From RAM1 sp040376925 (GTDB lineage: Bacteria; Pseudomonadota; Gammaproteobacteria; Burkholderiales; Burkholderiaceae_C), in NCBI GenBank assembly GCA_040376925.1, contig JBEIPU010000002.1, positions 1-64,000 on the forward strand: a DNA stretch of 64,000 bases. Reading direction: 5' to 3'. The notes under the pieces were generated by a model that saw only the letters and a list, made by a program, of their open reading frames with translations, was not told where the DNA came from and ran no database searches. The position numbers and the translations under genes were made by a program. Below, piece after piece: positions 31,325 through 40,025 of this stretch (the first letter of the stretch is position 1; each line of letters opens with the position of its first letter).

Positions 31325-32998
31325 TCATGGGGTCTGGCACGGGCCTGGCAGCACCAGGTCATACCCGTCGGCCGTGACGCGACGCGCGCCCGCGGGCAGC
31401 ATTTGAACGCCTGCGGCCAGTTCCGGCCAGAGCAGGTACACCGTGTCGTTGCGCCAGCCGGTACCAGCCAGCAAAGCATCTACCTGGGCACGGCGCTCGC
31501 GCGCGGCATCGGGCGACGGGCGCGCCACGGGCGCGGGCACCACCTGCGCGCCGACGGTCCCGGCCACCAGCGCGGGCGCGATCCAGCGGTTGCCCAGCTC
31601 ACCGGTGGCCACCAGCTCAAGCCGGGGGCATCGCGTCAGGGCCTGGGCCCACAACGGCGCTGCAACGGCGGCCACAGTACCCTCTGGCCCGTCGCGGAAG
31701 CGGTGGCGCAGTTCCGACAGCTTGGCAGACAGGTCCACCGCCTGCAGCAGCACGCAGGCGGCCAGCAGCCAGCTGCCAGCCGGCAAGCGGACCGTACGGC
31801 TGATGGCAACCGCCATGACCAGGTACGTCGCCGGCCAGATGAATCGGCCACTGGCGCGAAACACCCCGAGCGCGCCTGCCACTGCCTCGCTGAGCGGCAG
31901 GTTCAGCAGAATTGTGCTGCCCACGCTGGGCTGGGCCGACAGCGCCAGCAGGGCCAGCGTAGTGCATGCGCCCAAGACGCCGATCCAGCGGGGCCACGGG
32001 ACAGGAGGCGCCACGCTGGCTGCTGCCAACGCATGCCGTCGCGCCGGCACCAACGCCAGCAGTACCAGCACCAGCACACCCGCACCCAGGTAGGCAAAGC
32101 CTTCGTACTGGCCTGCCGTGGCCTGCGACTGCGCAGGCAACAGCACAGACCATTCGCGCCCGCGCGCCACATCCCGTCCATGCTGCGCCAGGAAAGCGTG
32201 CCAGTTCATCGGGTCCACCCAGGTCAGCAGGTTGGCCGAAAAAAACCCGTGTCCTGCAGACGATACCTGTGAGCCGCCGCCGATGAAGTAGCCCGCCGCC
32301 CAGGCCAGCGCACCACACAGCACCAGCGAGGCCAGGGCCTGCACGGCCAGCAATCGCAGTGTCAGCTCGCGCAAGGCGAGCGCTGACAGAGCCGCGCCGA
32401 CGCCGAGCACAGCCGCCATCAACGCCAGATAGGGATGAACCAGCACGCTGCCCATGCCCAACGCCAGCCACGCCCCCCAGCGCCACGGAACCAGCGCCAG
32501 CTGCAGCCCGGCAATGACCAGAAAATGCGCCATGAGCGCCTCATGACCGTACACCCGCAGCAGCATGGCGGGCGCCAGCGCAAACAACAGGGCGCCTGCG
32601 CACAGCGGCCACCCGGCAATCCCCAGGGTGCGCAACAGCCGGGCGCCAAACCAGGCCGCCAGCACATGGCACAGCAGCATCCACCCACCAAAATACTGCT
32701 GGCCTGCGCTCACGCCCAGCAGCTTGGCTGCCATGGCGACGCCGGGGATCGCATCCACGAAAACCACTGACGTGGGAGCCTGACCAAAGCCATGTATGGC
32801 GCCCGGTGGCCAGCGCCAGGGCTCGGCCAGAAAGAACACGCTGCCCACATAGTGCTGTGCGGGGTCTCCGTGCAGCAGCCAGGCGGCTGAGGTAGGTTGA
32901 AGCACGTCAGCGCCATAAAGCCATGCGGCCACCAGGGTGGACGCAAATGCCAGCGCCACCCACGGCGCCAGGTCCGTCAGCGCGCGCTTTTGCCTCAT
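31325..32998 (-). CDS. Polytopic membrane glycosyltransferase-like protein (DUF6311-like, GT-C type)
   Basis: The 557-residue protein has about 11-12 transmembrane segments. A periplasmic first loop follows the first helix (GDPAQHYVGSVFFLAEPWRWPPG), as in GT-C glycosyltransferases that use lipid-linked sugars. It resembles the DUF6311 family found beside GtrB-like genes. The start overlaps the stop of the small EamA/SMR-like gene by four bases. Together with that gene and the GT2 gene it forms a three-part module: lipid-sugar synthase, flippase and extracytoplasmic transferase. Sugar and acceptor are not readable. Confidence 0.72.
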   Translation of the reverse strand: MRQKRALTDLAPWVALAFASTLVAAWLYGADVLQPTSAAWLLHGDPAQHYVGSVFFLAEPWRWPPGAIHGFGQAPTSVVFVDAIPGVAMAAKLLGVSAGQQYFGGWMLLCHVLAAWFGARLLRTLGIAGWPLCAGALLFALAPAMLLRVYGHEALMAHFLVIAGLQLALVPWRWGAWLALGMGSVLVHPYLALMAAVLGVGAALSALALRELTLRLLAVQALASLVLCGALAWAAGYFIGGGSQVSSAGHGFFSANLLTWVDPMNWHAFLAQHGRDVARGREWSVLLPAQSQATAGQYEGFAYLGAGVLVLVLLALVPARRHALAAASVAPPVPWPRWIGVLGACTTLALLALSAQPSVGSTILLNLPLSEAVAGALGVFRASGRFIWPATYLVMAVAISRTVRLPAGSWLLAACVLLQAVDLSAKLSELRHRFRDGPEGTVAAVAAPLWAQALTRCPRLELVATGELGNRWIAPALVAGTVGAQVVPAPVARPSPDAARERRAQVDALLAGTGWRNDTVYLLWPELAAGVQMLPAGARRVTADGYDLVLPGPCQTP

Positions 32999-33342
32999 GC
33001 GCTGCGGGCCAGCAGGGCGATGCCCACCACCACGCACACCATGCCGGCGATTCGGCTGGCTCCCAGCGCCTCCCCGAGGAATGCCACTGAAAACAGGCCG
33101 ATCAGCACAAACACGGCACCCGCCATCAGCGGGGAAATCATTGACAGCGGAAAGCGCGCGAACACCAGCGCAGTCAACCCGAAACTCAGGCCATACAGCG
33201 CCACCGCCACCAGCAACGGCACCGACAGCCACGACTGCAGGTTCAGCGCGTCCGTGACGGCCGCGCGCTTGATCAGGATCTGCGCCGTGGCGTTGCACAG
33301 AACGGCTGCCGCCACCAGCAGCCAGGTCAGTGCCGTGCTCAT
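32995..33342 (-). CDS. Small EamA/SMR-type membrane protein, putative lipid-sugar flippase
   Basis: The 115-residue protein has four predicted transmembrane helices and resembles the small multidrug resistance/EamA half-size proteins, including ArnE/ArnF that flip undecaprenyl-phosphate-aminoarabinose. It is sandwiched with four-base overlaps between a GtrB/ArnC-like synthase and a GT-C-like transferase. That context points to flipping of an undecaprenyl-phosphate-linked sugar rather than drug export. Confidence 0.75.
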   Translation of the reverse strand: MSTALTWLLVAAAVLCNATAQILIKRAAVTDALNLQSWLSVPLLVAVALYGLSFGLTALVFARFPLSMISPLMAGAVFVLIGLFSVAFLGEALGASRIAGMVCVVVGIALLARSA

Positions 33343-34292
33343 GGGGCATCCTCCGGGCGTATCACGTAGTGCGGGCGCTGCTTCAGCTCGTCATAGATGC
33401 GCGCCACGTAGTTGCCGATGATGCCCAGCGCCAGCAGGATGAGGCTGCCGAAGATCACCTGCAGCAGGATCACCGTGCTGAAACCTGTCAGCGCCTGGCC
33501 CTGCAGTTTGTCCAGCAAGGCCTTGGCAGCCAGCAAGAAGCCCACGATGAGGCCTATGGTGCCCAGCCCGGTCACCAGCCCCAGTGGCGCCGACGAGAAG
33601 GCCGTCAGGTTGCGCCATGCATAGCGCGCCAGCGCCCACAGGCTCCAGCGCGTCTGGCCCCCGGCCCGCTCGGCCACGTCAAAGCCCACGCGGACCGACG
33701 GGTAACCCAGCCAGCGCACGATGCCACGGAAAAACCGCGCGCGCTCGTCCAGCCGCAGCACGGCCAGCGCCACGTCACGGTCCAGCAGCTTGAAGTCCGT
33801 GTCCTGGTCCAGCGCCATGCCCGACAACCGGGTAAACGTGCCATAAAACGCCCGGGCGGCGAGGCGTCGCACGGCGCTTTCGTCGCCGCGCAGCTGCTTG
33901 ACAGCCTCGACCACCGCCGCGCCGTCGCGCCAGTGGCCCAGCATGGCGCCGATCAGCTGAGGCGGGTGCTGCAGGTCGGCATCAATCACCACCATCACGC
34001 GCGCCTGCAACGGCCCGCTGGCCTGCTGCAACCCGGCATGGATGGCCGCTTCCTTGCCGAAGTTGCGGGTAAAACTGATGAAACTGATGGCGTCGTCCCC
34101 GGCCTTGAGCCGCGCCAGCGCCGCACGCGTGCCGTCTGAGGAACCGTCGTCAACGGCCAGCAAGCGTACGGTCAGGTCCAGCCCCCGGGCCTGAACCGCT
34201 GCGCGCGCGGCGCCCAGGATCTGCGGCAACGATTCACCAATGAGGGCGGCCTCGTTGTAAACGGGGACAACCAGCACCAGCGTCGCGCTCAT
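33339..34292 (-). CDS. GtrB/ArnC-like GT2 glycosyltransferase (polyprenyl-phosphate sugar synthase)
   Basis: The 317-residue protein has a GT2 domain (about 1-225) with VVPVYNEA, DDGSSDGT and the DXD-like DADLQHPP motif, followed by two C-terminal transmembrane helices (about 235-260 and 270-297). This is the layout of GtrB, ArnC and dolichol-phosphate-mannose-type synthases, which charge undecaprenyl phosphate with a single sugar on the cytoplasmic side. Four-base overlaps on both sides place it in a tightly coupled operon with the flippase and membrane transferase genes. Confidence 0.9.
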   Translation of the reverse strand: MSATLVLVVPVYNEAALIGESLPQILGAARAAVQARGLDLTVRLLAVDDGSSDGTRAALARLKAGDDAISFISFTRNFGKEAAIHAGLQQASGPLQARVMVVIDADLQHPPQLIGAMLGHWRDGAAVVEAVKQLRGDESAVRRLAARAFYGTFTRLSGMALDQDTDFKLLDRDVALAVLRLDERARFFRGIVRWLGYPSVRVGFDVAERAGGQTRWSLWALARYAWRNLTAFSSAPLGLVTGLGTIGLIVGFLLAAKALLDKLQGQALTGFSTVILLQVIFGSLILLALGIIGNYVARIYDELKQRPHYVIRPEDAP

Positions 34293-35695
34293 GGGGACAG
34301 CCCCGCCCCCAGCGCAACCTGGTGGATCTGCCGCGCGGTGTCCGCCCAGGCGGGTGCACGGAATTCGCGACGGATGCGCTCGTTGTGCGCAGCGACCTCT
34401 TCAGGGTGTGCCATGTAATGGCCCAGCCTGTCCACCCAGGCCGGCAGGTCCCACGGGTCCAGGTATTCGGCATAGGCCCCGCCCGCCTCGGGCAGCGAGG
34501 CGGCGTTGGACGCCAGGCAGAACTTGCCCCGCGCCAGGCTTTCCACCAGCGGCAGGCCCCAGCCTTCATACAGGGACGGGAACACCGTGAACGCGGCCTG
34601 GTGATACAGCCAGTCGAGTTCGGCATCGCTCACGTGGTTGAGCAACACGATGTCGGTCTGCGTTCGTGGGTCCAGCCGAATGTCGTTGAGCAGGTCCGTC
34701 ACGCCCCAACCCTGCATGCCCACGAACACCAGGCGGTGCGGCACCACGCCCTGGTCGCGCAGGCGCGCCCAGGCGCGGTAGAGGATTTCGTGGTTCTTGC
34801 GCCGCTCGATGGTGGATACGAACAGCACGAACGGCCGTTCGCCCTCGCCCACTGCCAGGCCCGCCGGCGCCCGGGCCGGCTCGCCCGAGGAACGCACTTC
34901 TGAACCCAGATGGATCACATGCATCGGCGGCACGGGGGCGCCCAGCCGCGCCAGGACAGTCTCGCAGTCGCGCCGGGTGTGGTGCGATATGCACAGCACG
35001 TCGTCGGCGCACCAGGCCATGTCAACCAGATACGCACCAAAGCCCCCGGGCGGCAGCACCACAAGCTGGGGGAACAGCGCCGGGATCACGTCATAGCAGA
35101 TCAGCGTGGTGCGCAGGCCGTGGCGCTGCTTGAGCTGGTAGAGGACCTTCTGGTCCAGGTAGTCCCAGTCCAGCCCCAGTGACACCAGACGGTCGCCCGG
35201 CCCGAAGGGCGCGGGCACAGCCTGCGCCAGCGCAACACCTGCAGAGCGCCGCGCGAGCCAGGCACGCAGGCGGGCGCGGGCCACCAGCGCATGGTGCAAC
35301 ACGCGGTAGGCCGTATCACGCAGGCGAGGCACCCAGGGCGCGGGCAGCAGCGGAATGGCTTTGCGCAGCAGGTTCTTGACGCGGGTTTTCCAGGCGGCCC
35401 GCTGATAGGCCGCGGGTGGTTGCGCGGCCGCAGGCGAGGCTAGTTTCGCCTGGACCCGCTCGCGCGCGGCTTCCACGAAGGTATTGGCCGCGCGGTCCCA
35501 TTCGCAAAAGCGCACCGCCGGGCCGTCGCCGCCTGCATGCTGCAAAAGCCAGCGGCAGTATTCCTGCTCGACGCGGATGATGCCCACGGGCGGGCGGCTC
35601 CAGTTAAGCAGTGTGGACACATGCACCCAGAGCGCGGGTTGGTGCTCAGCAGCGTGCGCAGGCAGCGGTGCAGTCTGCAAGGTGGTCTCGGTCAT
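34289..35695 (-). CDS. GT4-family glycosyltransferase
   Basis: The 468-residue protein has the GT-B fold. The donor-binding half (about 300-460) carries FVLFVSTIERRKNH and the EX7E-type motif in SLYEGWGLPLVESLARG typical of GT4. The N-terminal region includes a basic, poorly conserved stretch (about 80-150). I chose the ATG at 35695, which overlaps the upstream glycosyltransferase stop by four bases. It probably adds a sugar to the O-polysaccharide exported by Wzm/Wzt; donor and acceptor are unknown. Confidence 0.88.
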   Translation of the reverse strand: MTETTLQTAPLPAHAAEHQPALWVHVSTLLNWSRPPVGIIRVEQEYCRWLLQHAGGDGPAVRFCEWDRAANTFVEAARERVQAKLASPAAAQPPAAYQRAAWKTRVKNLLRKAIPLLPAPWVPRLRDTAYRVLHHALVARARLRAWLARRSAGVALAQAVPAPFGPGDRLVSLGLDWDYLDQKVLYQLKQRHGLRTTLICYDVIPALFPQLVVLPPGGFGAYLVDMAWCADDVLCISHHTRRDCETVLARLGAPVPPMHVIHLGSEVRSSGEPARAPAGLAVGEGERPFVLFVSTIERRKNHEILYRAWARLRDQGVVPHRLVFVGMQGWGVTDLLNDIRLDPRTQTDIVLLNHVSDAELDWLYHQAAFTVFPSLYEGWGLPLVESLARGKFCLASNAASLPEAGGAYAEYLDPWDLPAWVDRLGHYMAHPEEVAAHNERIRREFRAPAWADTARQIHQVALGAGLSP

Positions 35696-36906
35696 GGCTT
35701 GCGCCCCTGGGCCTGGATCGCGTCGCACAGCGCTGCCAGGGTGTGGGACCAGGTCAGCGTATCGCGGCGCGCGCGTGACGCAATGTCGTCTACCGCTTGG
35801 GGCTGGCGCAGGCTTGTGGACACCGCCTGAGCATAGCGCGCGCCGGGTTGTGCCACCACCACACCCGGCAGGTCCGCCATGGTTTCAAAACCGCGCATGG
35901 CGTGGGGCGTGGCAACCACGTGACGCCCCGAATAGAGCGCCTCCGCGGTCTTCAGGTTGGAGCCGCCGCCTGACGTCATGGGCAGCACGAACGTGTGCGC
36001 CAGGTCGCGCAGCGCCGACAGTTCGGCGTCCGACAGCACGCCGGCCGCGTGGATGCGCCGCGCGTTCAGCGGCCCCCAGTGGCCATACCACGCGGACGAC
36101 AGGATGTGTTCGGTCACGCTGCCGGCCAGCACCACCTTTTGCACCGGCGACAGCGCCGCCATGCATTCACCGAAAGATTCGCAAAAGCCCGACACGTTGG
36201 GTGGGTGGGCGCTGGCCACATACAGCGCAAACGGCTCGGGCCCCAGCACCTTCTGCCAATGGCTGCGGTCCGCCGCGCTGCTGCTCCAGGCACTGACGCC
36301 GTTGGGCGCCAGCACAACGGGCGCCTGCGTCCAGCCCAGCGTCTGCTCGCGGTCCTGCACGGTCACTGTGGCTACCAGGTCGGCCTGTGCCGCACTTTGC
36401 TGCTCCAGCGCCAGGATGCCATCCAGCAGGGGCTGGCCGTTGCGAACCTTGTACTGCGCAAAGATGGCCTGCTTGAGGTGCGTTTCTATGTTCTGCGAAC
36501 CGTAGATCAGCCGAAAAGCGCCCAGCGTGCCGCGTTCGCGCAGGCGTTGCACCACAGGCAACAGCCAGGGTTGCTCCAGATGGACCCAGTCCACCGGGCC
36601 GGCAAAGCGCTCCAGCGCTGTCAGCCGGGCCTCGTCCTGCGCCACAGCCTCACCGGAGGCCAGGTCTTCTATCAGGGGTGCGGCGTGCCCTTTCCATGAC
36701 TGCAGGCTGGCCGGCGGCAGGGGCACATCGGCCGCGCCCAGAGGGAAGTCCGTGTAAAACGGGTTGGCCGGAAAGAAGCTGGCCTGGCGCACATCAAAGC
36801 CACGCCCGCGGTAGGCCTGCACGATGTTGGACAGGCGGAGCTGGCCGCCATGACGCGGGTTCACGATCGGGTAGGAGCCCAGGACAAGGATGCGCTGCAT
36901 GCTCAT
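35692..36906 (-). CDS. GT4-like glycosyltransferase
   Basis: The 404-residue GT-B protein opens with LVLGSYPIVNPRHGGQLRLSN, the glycine-rich N-terminal loop of GT4 enzymes. Its C-terminal half contains ALYVASAHPPNVSG and SGGGSNLKTAEALYSGRHVV, the modified nucleotide-sugar-binding region seen in some surface-polysaccharide GT4 members. Start at 36906 (ATG), with a second in-frame ATG two codons on. It lies seven bases after the methyltransferase gene in the same operon. The specific linkage formed is unknown. Confidence 0.82.
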   Translation of the reverse strand: MSMQRILVLGSYPIVNPRHGGQLRLSNIVQAYRGRGFDVRQASFFPANPFYTDFPLGAADVPLPPASLQSWKGHAAPLIEDLASGEAVAQDEARLTALERFAGPVDWVHLEQPWLLPVVQRLRERGTLGAFRLIYGSQNIETHLKQAIFAQYKVRNGQPLLDGILALEQQSAAQADLVATVTVQDREQTLGWTQAPVVLAPNGVSAWSSSAADRSHWQKVLGPEPFALYVASAHPPNVSGFCESFGECMAALSPVQKVVLAGSVTEHILSSAWYGHWGPLNARRIHAAGVLSDAELSALRDLAHTFVLPMTSGGGSNLKTAEALYSGRHVVATPHAMRGFETMADLPGVVVAQPGARYAQAVSTSLRQPQAVDDIASRARRDTLTWSHTLAALCDAIQAQGRKP

Positions 36907-36913
36907 GGGGCGA

Positions 36914-37912
36914 TCAACCCGGCTTGCGCGCCACCACGGCGTAATCACGCCCCTGCGTCATCAGGGCGCGCAATGTGGGATCGGCAATGGCCTGGCCGTC
37001 CATCTCCGGCGGGCTCAGGCGCAGCGTGGTTTCGTGACGCAGCCCCGCGTGCACGGCAATGAACTCCAGCAGCCCCGGCGGCAACGGCCGCTGGTGCGTC
37101 GGGTCAAGCCAGAAGCTCTGGGTGGCTACCAGCAGGTTCTCGGGGTTGGGGGTTTCCAGGATGAGCACGCCGCCGGGCTTGAGCACACGCCGCGCCTCGT
37201 CCACCAGTTGCAGCAGTACACCCAATGGCAGGTGCTCCACCACATGGAACGACGTGATGGCCGCGAGGCTGTCGTCGGCCTGCTGGCGCAACCACGCCAG
37301 CGCATCAGCATGAACCGCATTGAGGCCGCGCGCCTGCAGCTCTCCCACCATGACGGAATTCAGGTCCACCCCAATGCCGTCGCGGCCCCATTCCTGGAGC
37401 AGGCCCAGCCATTCGCCGCGGCCGCAGCCGATGTCTGCCACAGCCCCTTCGGGCGCAGCTGCAACCCAGGGATGGTAAGGCAGCTGCCGGGCACGGATTT
37501 CATCCAGCGTGCCGCGAAACTGCTGTTCCAGTGCGGGGTAGAAGGCTTCTTCCAGCGCCGACTGCGCCACCGCAACGGGCGCGGCCTGTGGGCCGGGCGT
37601 ACTGGCACCCGCGCTGCCCGCCGCATGGGCCAGCGCCGAAATCCGGTTGCGCAGCCACTGGCTTTCGCGGGCGATGTCCGCGGCCAGCGAGTTGCGCACG
37701 AATTGCAGGTCCGCGTCGGCCGCGCGCGACAGCGTGACGCTGGTCAGCTCGCCGAGCTGGCGCTGCCAGTCTTCCAGGTGGCGCTGCTGGTCGTTCAGGC
37801 GGGCTTCCAGCTGGTCCAGCCGCTGGCGGGCCTGCAACTCACGCCGCGAGCCATGCCGCAGGAAATCCGCGATTTCGCGCAGTTTGCCCAGTACCCGTTT
37901 GACAAGCGCCAT
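36914..37912 (-). CDS. Coiled-coil class I methyltransferase linked to Wzm/Wzt
   Basis: The 332-residue protein has an N-terminal helical/coiled-coil region (about 1-110, rich in Arg, Gln, Glu and Leu) and a C-terminal SAM-methyltransferase domain (about 150-320; VADIGCGRGEWL is motif I, and SFHVVEHL follows). ABC-transporter O-antigen systems such as WbdD use a coiled-coil methyltransferase to cap the growing chain and set its length. The start shares a base with the wzt stop (TGATG), which supports such a chain-terminator role. This role is by analogy; no kinase domain is present. Confidence 0.78.
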   Translation of the reverse strand: MALVKRVLGKLREIADFLRHGSRRELQARQRLDQLEARLNDQQRHLEDWQRQLGELTSVTLSRAADADLQFVRNSLAADIARESQWLRNRISALAHAAGSAGASTPGPQAAPVAVAQSALEEAFYPALEQQFRGTLDEIRARQLPYHPWVAAAPEGAVADIGCGRGEWLGLLQEWGRDGIGVDLNSVMVGELQARGLNAVHADALAWLRQQADDSLAAITSFHVVEHLPLGVLLQLVDEARRVLKPGGVLILETPNPENLLVATQSFWLDPTHQRPLPPGLLEFIAVHAGLRHETTLRLSPPEMDGQAIADPTLRALMTQGRDYAVVARKPG

Positions 37913-39138
37913 CACACCGCCTCCTTGACCGCGCGACAGCTCACGCTGGCCTGCATCGATACCGGCCCGATCGACAGCGCGCCACCAGATGGCAGCACCT
38001 GGAACGTGAGGCAGCGGTCCCACCAATCGTAATTGCCCGCCTGGTGCGCGGCCCCCGCATGCGCCGCGACGGTCAGGCTGTAGTGGCCCGGCCCCAGGTG
38101 AAAGCCGCCCAGGTCCCACGCCACCTCCAGGCGGCCGGGCTGCGCGGACGGTAGCTCGATGCCCTGGTGGTGGGTGTTGGTGCCGTAGATGTCGTTACCC
38201 AGCCGGTCCTTGATCAGGATGCCCAGCGTCAGGTCAGGCACGGGCTGGCGCACATCGATGTCCATCACCAGCTGGGCCGGCGTTTCAGTGATCAGCGCGC
38301 GCCGCGGCTGGCCCTCCTGGCGGAACTCCACGGATGCCACGCGCACCTCGCCCGAGCCGCTGCGCCGCCCCTGCCCGCCATGCGACAGGTCTTCGTGGTG
38401 GCGGCTCAGCTCGGGCGCCAGCAGCATGTTGTAGGTTTCCAGCACCAGGGCCGACGGACCGTCTTCAATCAGCCGGCCGTCGTGGATGAGCAGCGCCCGC
38501 GGGCACAGCGAGCGCACGGACGACGGGTCGTGCGACACGAACAGCACGGCGGCGCCGGCGTCGCGCATGGCGCGGATACGCTCATAACATTTGTGCTGGA
38601 AGTAGGCGTCGCCCACCGCCAGCGCCTCGTCCACGATCAGCAGGTCGGGCTGCACGGCGGTCGCAACGCTGAAAGCAAGCCGCATCTGCATACCCGATGA
38701 ATAGGTATGCACGGGCTCGTCAAAGTATGTTCCGATTTCGGCGAAGGCCTCGATCTCGGGCATCAATTCGCGCACACGCTCCTCGGGCAGGCCCTGCAGC
38801 AGGGCAAGCTGGCGCGCATTCTCACGCCCGGTGAATTCCGCATGCAGGCCCACGCCCAGCTCCAGAATGGCCGACACCATGCCGCGCCGCTGGATGGCGC
38901 CGGCGCTGGGCTGCTGCACGCCCGTCAGCAGCTTGAGCAGCGTGCTCTTGCCCGCGCCGTTGCGCCCGACGACGCCCACGGCTTCACCGGGCGACACGTC
39001 AAACGACAGGTCCTTGAAAACCCAGTGGGGCTCGTGCATGGCCTGCCCCGACAGCAGCTCCCACAGCTGGGCCCAGCGACTCGGGTAGCGCCGGAAAAAC
39101 TTGCCAACGCCGCGTGCGCAAAGTACGGGTTCTGCCAT
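37912..39138 (-). CDS. wzt: O-polysaccharide ABC exporter ATPase with carbohydrate-binding C-terminus (Wzt)
   Basis: The 408-residue protein has an ABC domain (about 1-245) with Walker A GRNGAGKST, the polysaccharide-exporter signature YSSGMQMRLAFSV and Walker B LLIVDEALAVGD. A beta-rich C-terminal domain (about 265-400) corresponds to the Wzt-C module that recognises the capped, often methylated, end of the polymer before export. It follows wzm by three bases and overlaps the methyltransferase gene, the expected order for a chain-length-controlled O-antigen exporter. Confidence 0.93.
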   Translation of the reverse strand: MAEPVLCARGVGKFFRRYPSRWAQLWELLSGQAMHEPHWVFKDLSFDVSPGEAVGVVGRNGAGKSTLLKLLTGVQQPSAGAIQRRGMVSAILELGVGLHAEFTGRENARQLALLQGLPEERVRELMPEIEAFAEIGTYFDEPVHTYSSGMQMRLAFSVATAVQPDLLIVDEALAVGDAYFQHKCYERIRAMRDAGAAVLFVSHDPSSVRSLCPRALLIHDGRLIEDGPSALVLETYNMLLAPELSRHHEDLSHGGQGRRSGSGEVRVASVEFRQEGQPRRALITETPAQLVMDIDVRQPVPDLTLGILIKDRLGNDIYGTNTHHQGIELPSAQPGRLEVAWDLGGFHLGPGHYSLTVAAHAGAAHQAGNYDWWDRCLTFQVLPSGGALSIGPVSMQASVSCRAVKEAV

Positions 39139-39141
39139 GGT

Positions 39142-39954
39142 TCAGATCTCGTCCCGGATCAGGCTCAGGTTGCGCTTCATGAGCCGCAGCGAACCCAGCA
39201 GCGCCAGCAGCCCCACCCCGGCCACCACGGCAATTCCAGCCCAGTTGACGGGTACATCCCCCAGCAGTGCGGCCGACTGGTAGCCCTGGACGACCGGCGT
39301 CAGGAGGTTCCATTGCAGGAACGACTGGAACACCGGCGGCAGCGCCGTGATGGGGTAAACAATGGGCGTCATCCAGAACCACACCTGCAGCAGCAGCGGG
39401 ATCATCAGCCCTACGTCGCGGAAAAACACCTGCAGCACCGCCAGGCCCAGCCCCAGGCCGATCGCCAGCAGCGCCTGCGTGGCCAGCAGCGGCAGGAACA
39501 GCAGCGCGCGCCAGCCGGGCCACTGGTCCACAGCCCCCAGCAGCACGGCGAACAGCCCCATCTGCACGACAAGGCCGAAGCTGGTGACAAGCAGGTCCAC
39601 GGCCAGCAGGGCATACCAGGGCACGGCGGTTTTCTTGATAAGGGGCGCGTAGTTGGCAAACAGGCCGACGATGCGCGACAGCAACTCGGAAAACCACTGC
39701 CAGGTGAGCATGCCTGCGCACAGGTAGATGCTGTAGGTGTACGGACCATGGTCGGGCAGGCCTGCGCCGCGCATGAGCTTGCTGAACACCAGGGTGTAGA
39801 TGCCGATCAGCACCAGTGGCGGCAACAGCAGCCAGAGCCAGCCAAACAGGGAACGGGCATAACGGGCACGCAACTCGCGAACCACGGATGCGACGATGAA
39901 GCCCCGCCAGGTCCAGATTTGCGCGCCGCTTCGGATGAGCGAGGAAGAAGACAT
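39142..39954 (-). CDS. wzm: O-polysaccharide ABC exporter permease (Wzm)
   Basis: The 270-residue membrane protein of ABC-2 type has about six transmembrane helices and the family's early RELRARYARSLFGWLWLLLPPL segment and late FWMTPIVYP motif. It forms the channel through which the undecaprenyl-linked polysaccharide crosses the inner membrane, powered by Wzt. The ATG at 39954 is 71 bases from the divergent cyclase gene start and appears to head the long minus-strand glycan operon running down to about 30.3 kb. Confidence 0.93.
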   Translation of the reverse strand: MSSSSLIRSGAQIWTWRGFIVASVVRELRARYARSLFGWLWLLLPPLVLIGIYTLVFSKLMRGAGLPDHGPYTYSIYLCAGMLTWQWFSELLSRIVGLFANYAPLIKKTAVPWYALLAVDLLVTSFGLVVQMGLFAVLLGAVDQWPGWRALLFLPLLATQALLAIGLGLGLAVLQVFFRDVGLMIPLLLQVWFWMTPIVYPITALPPVFQSFLQWNLLTPVVQGYQSAALLGDVPVNWAGIAVVAGVGLLALLGSLRLMKRNLSLIRDEI

Positions 39955-40025
39955 GTAGGACGGGGCGCGATGAAGAACCGCGTCGCAGTATAACCGGCGA
40001 GTCCGCGTACCATGCTCCCTTGCCG

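Noticed and set aside
32999..33349. N-terminal extension of the GT-C-like membrane protein upstream of 32998
   Set aside because: The added residues are Gly/Ala/Arg-rich and lie entirely inside the small EamA/SMR-like gene in another frame. The ATG at 32998 with a four-base overlap is the better start.
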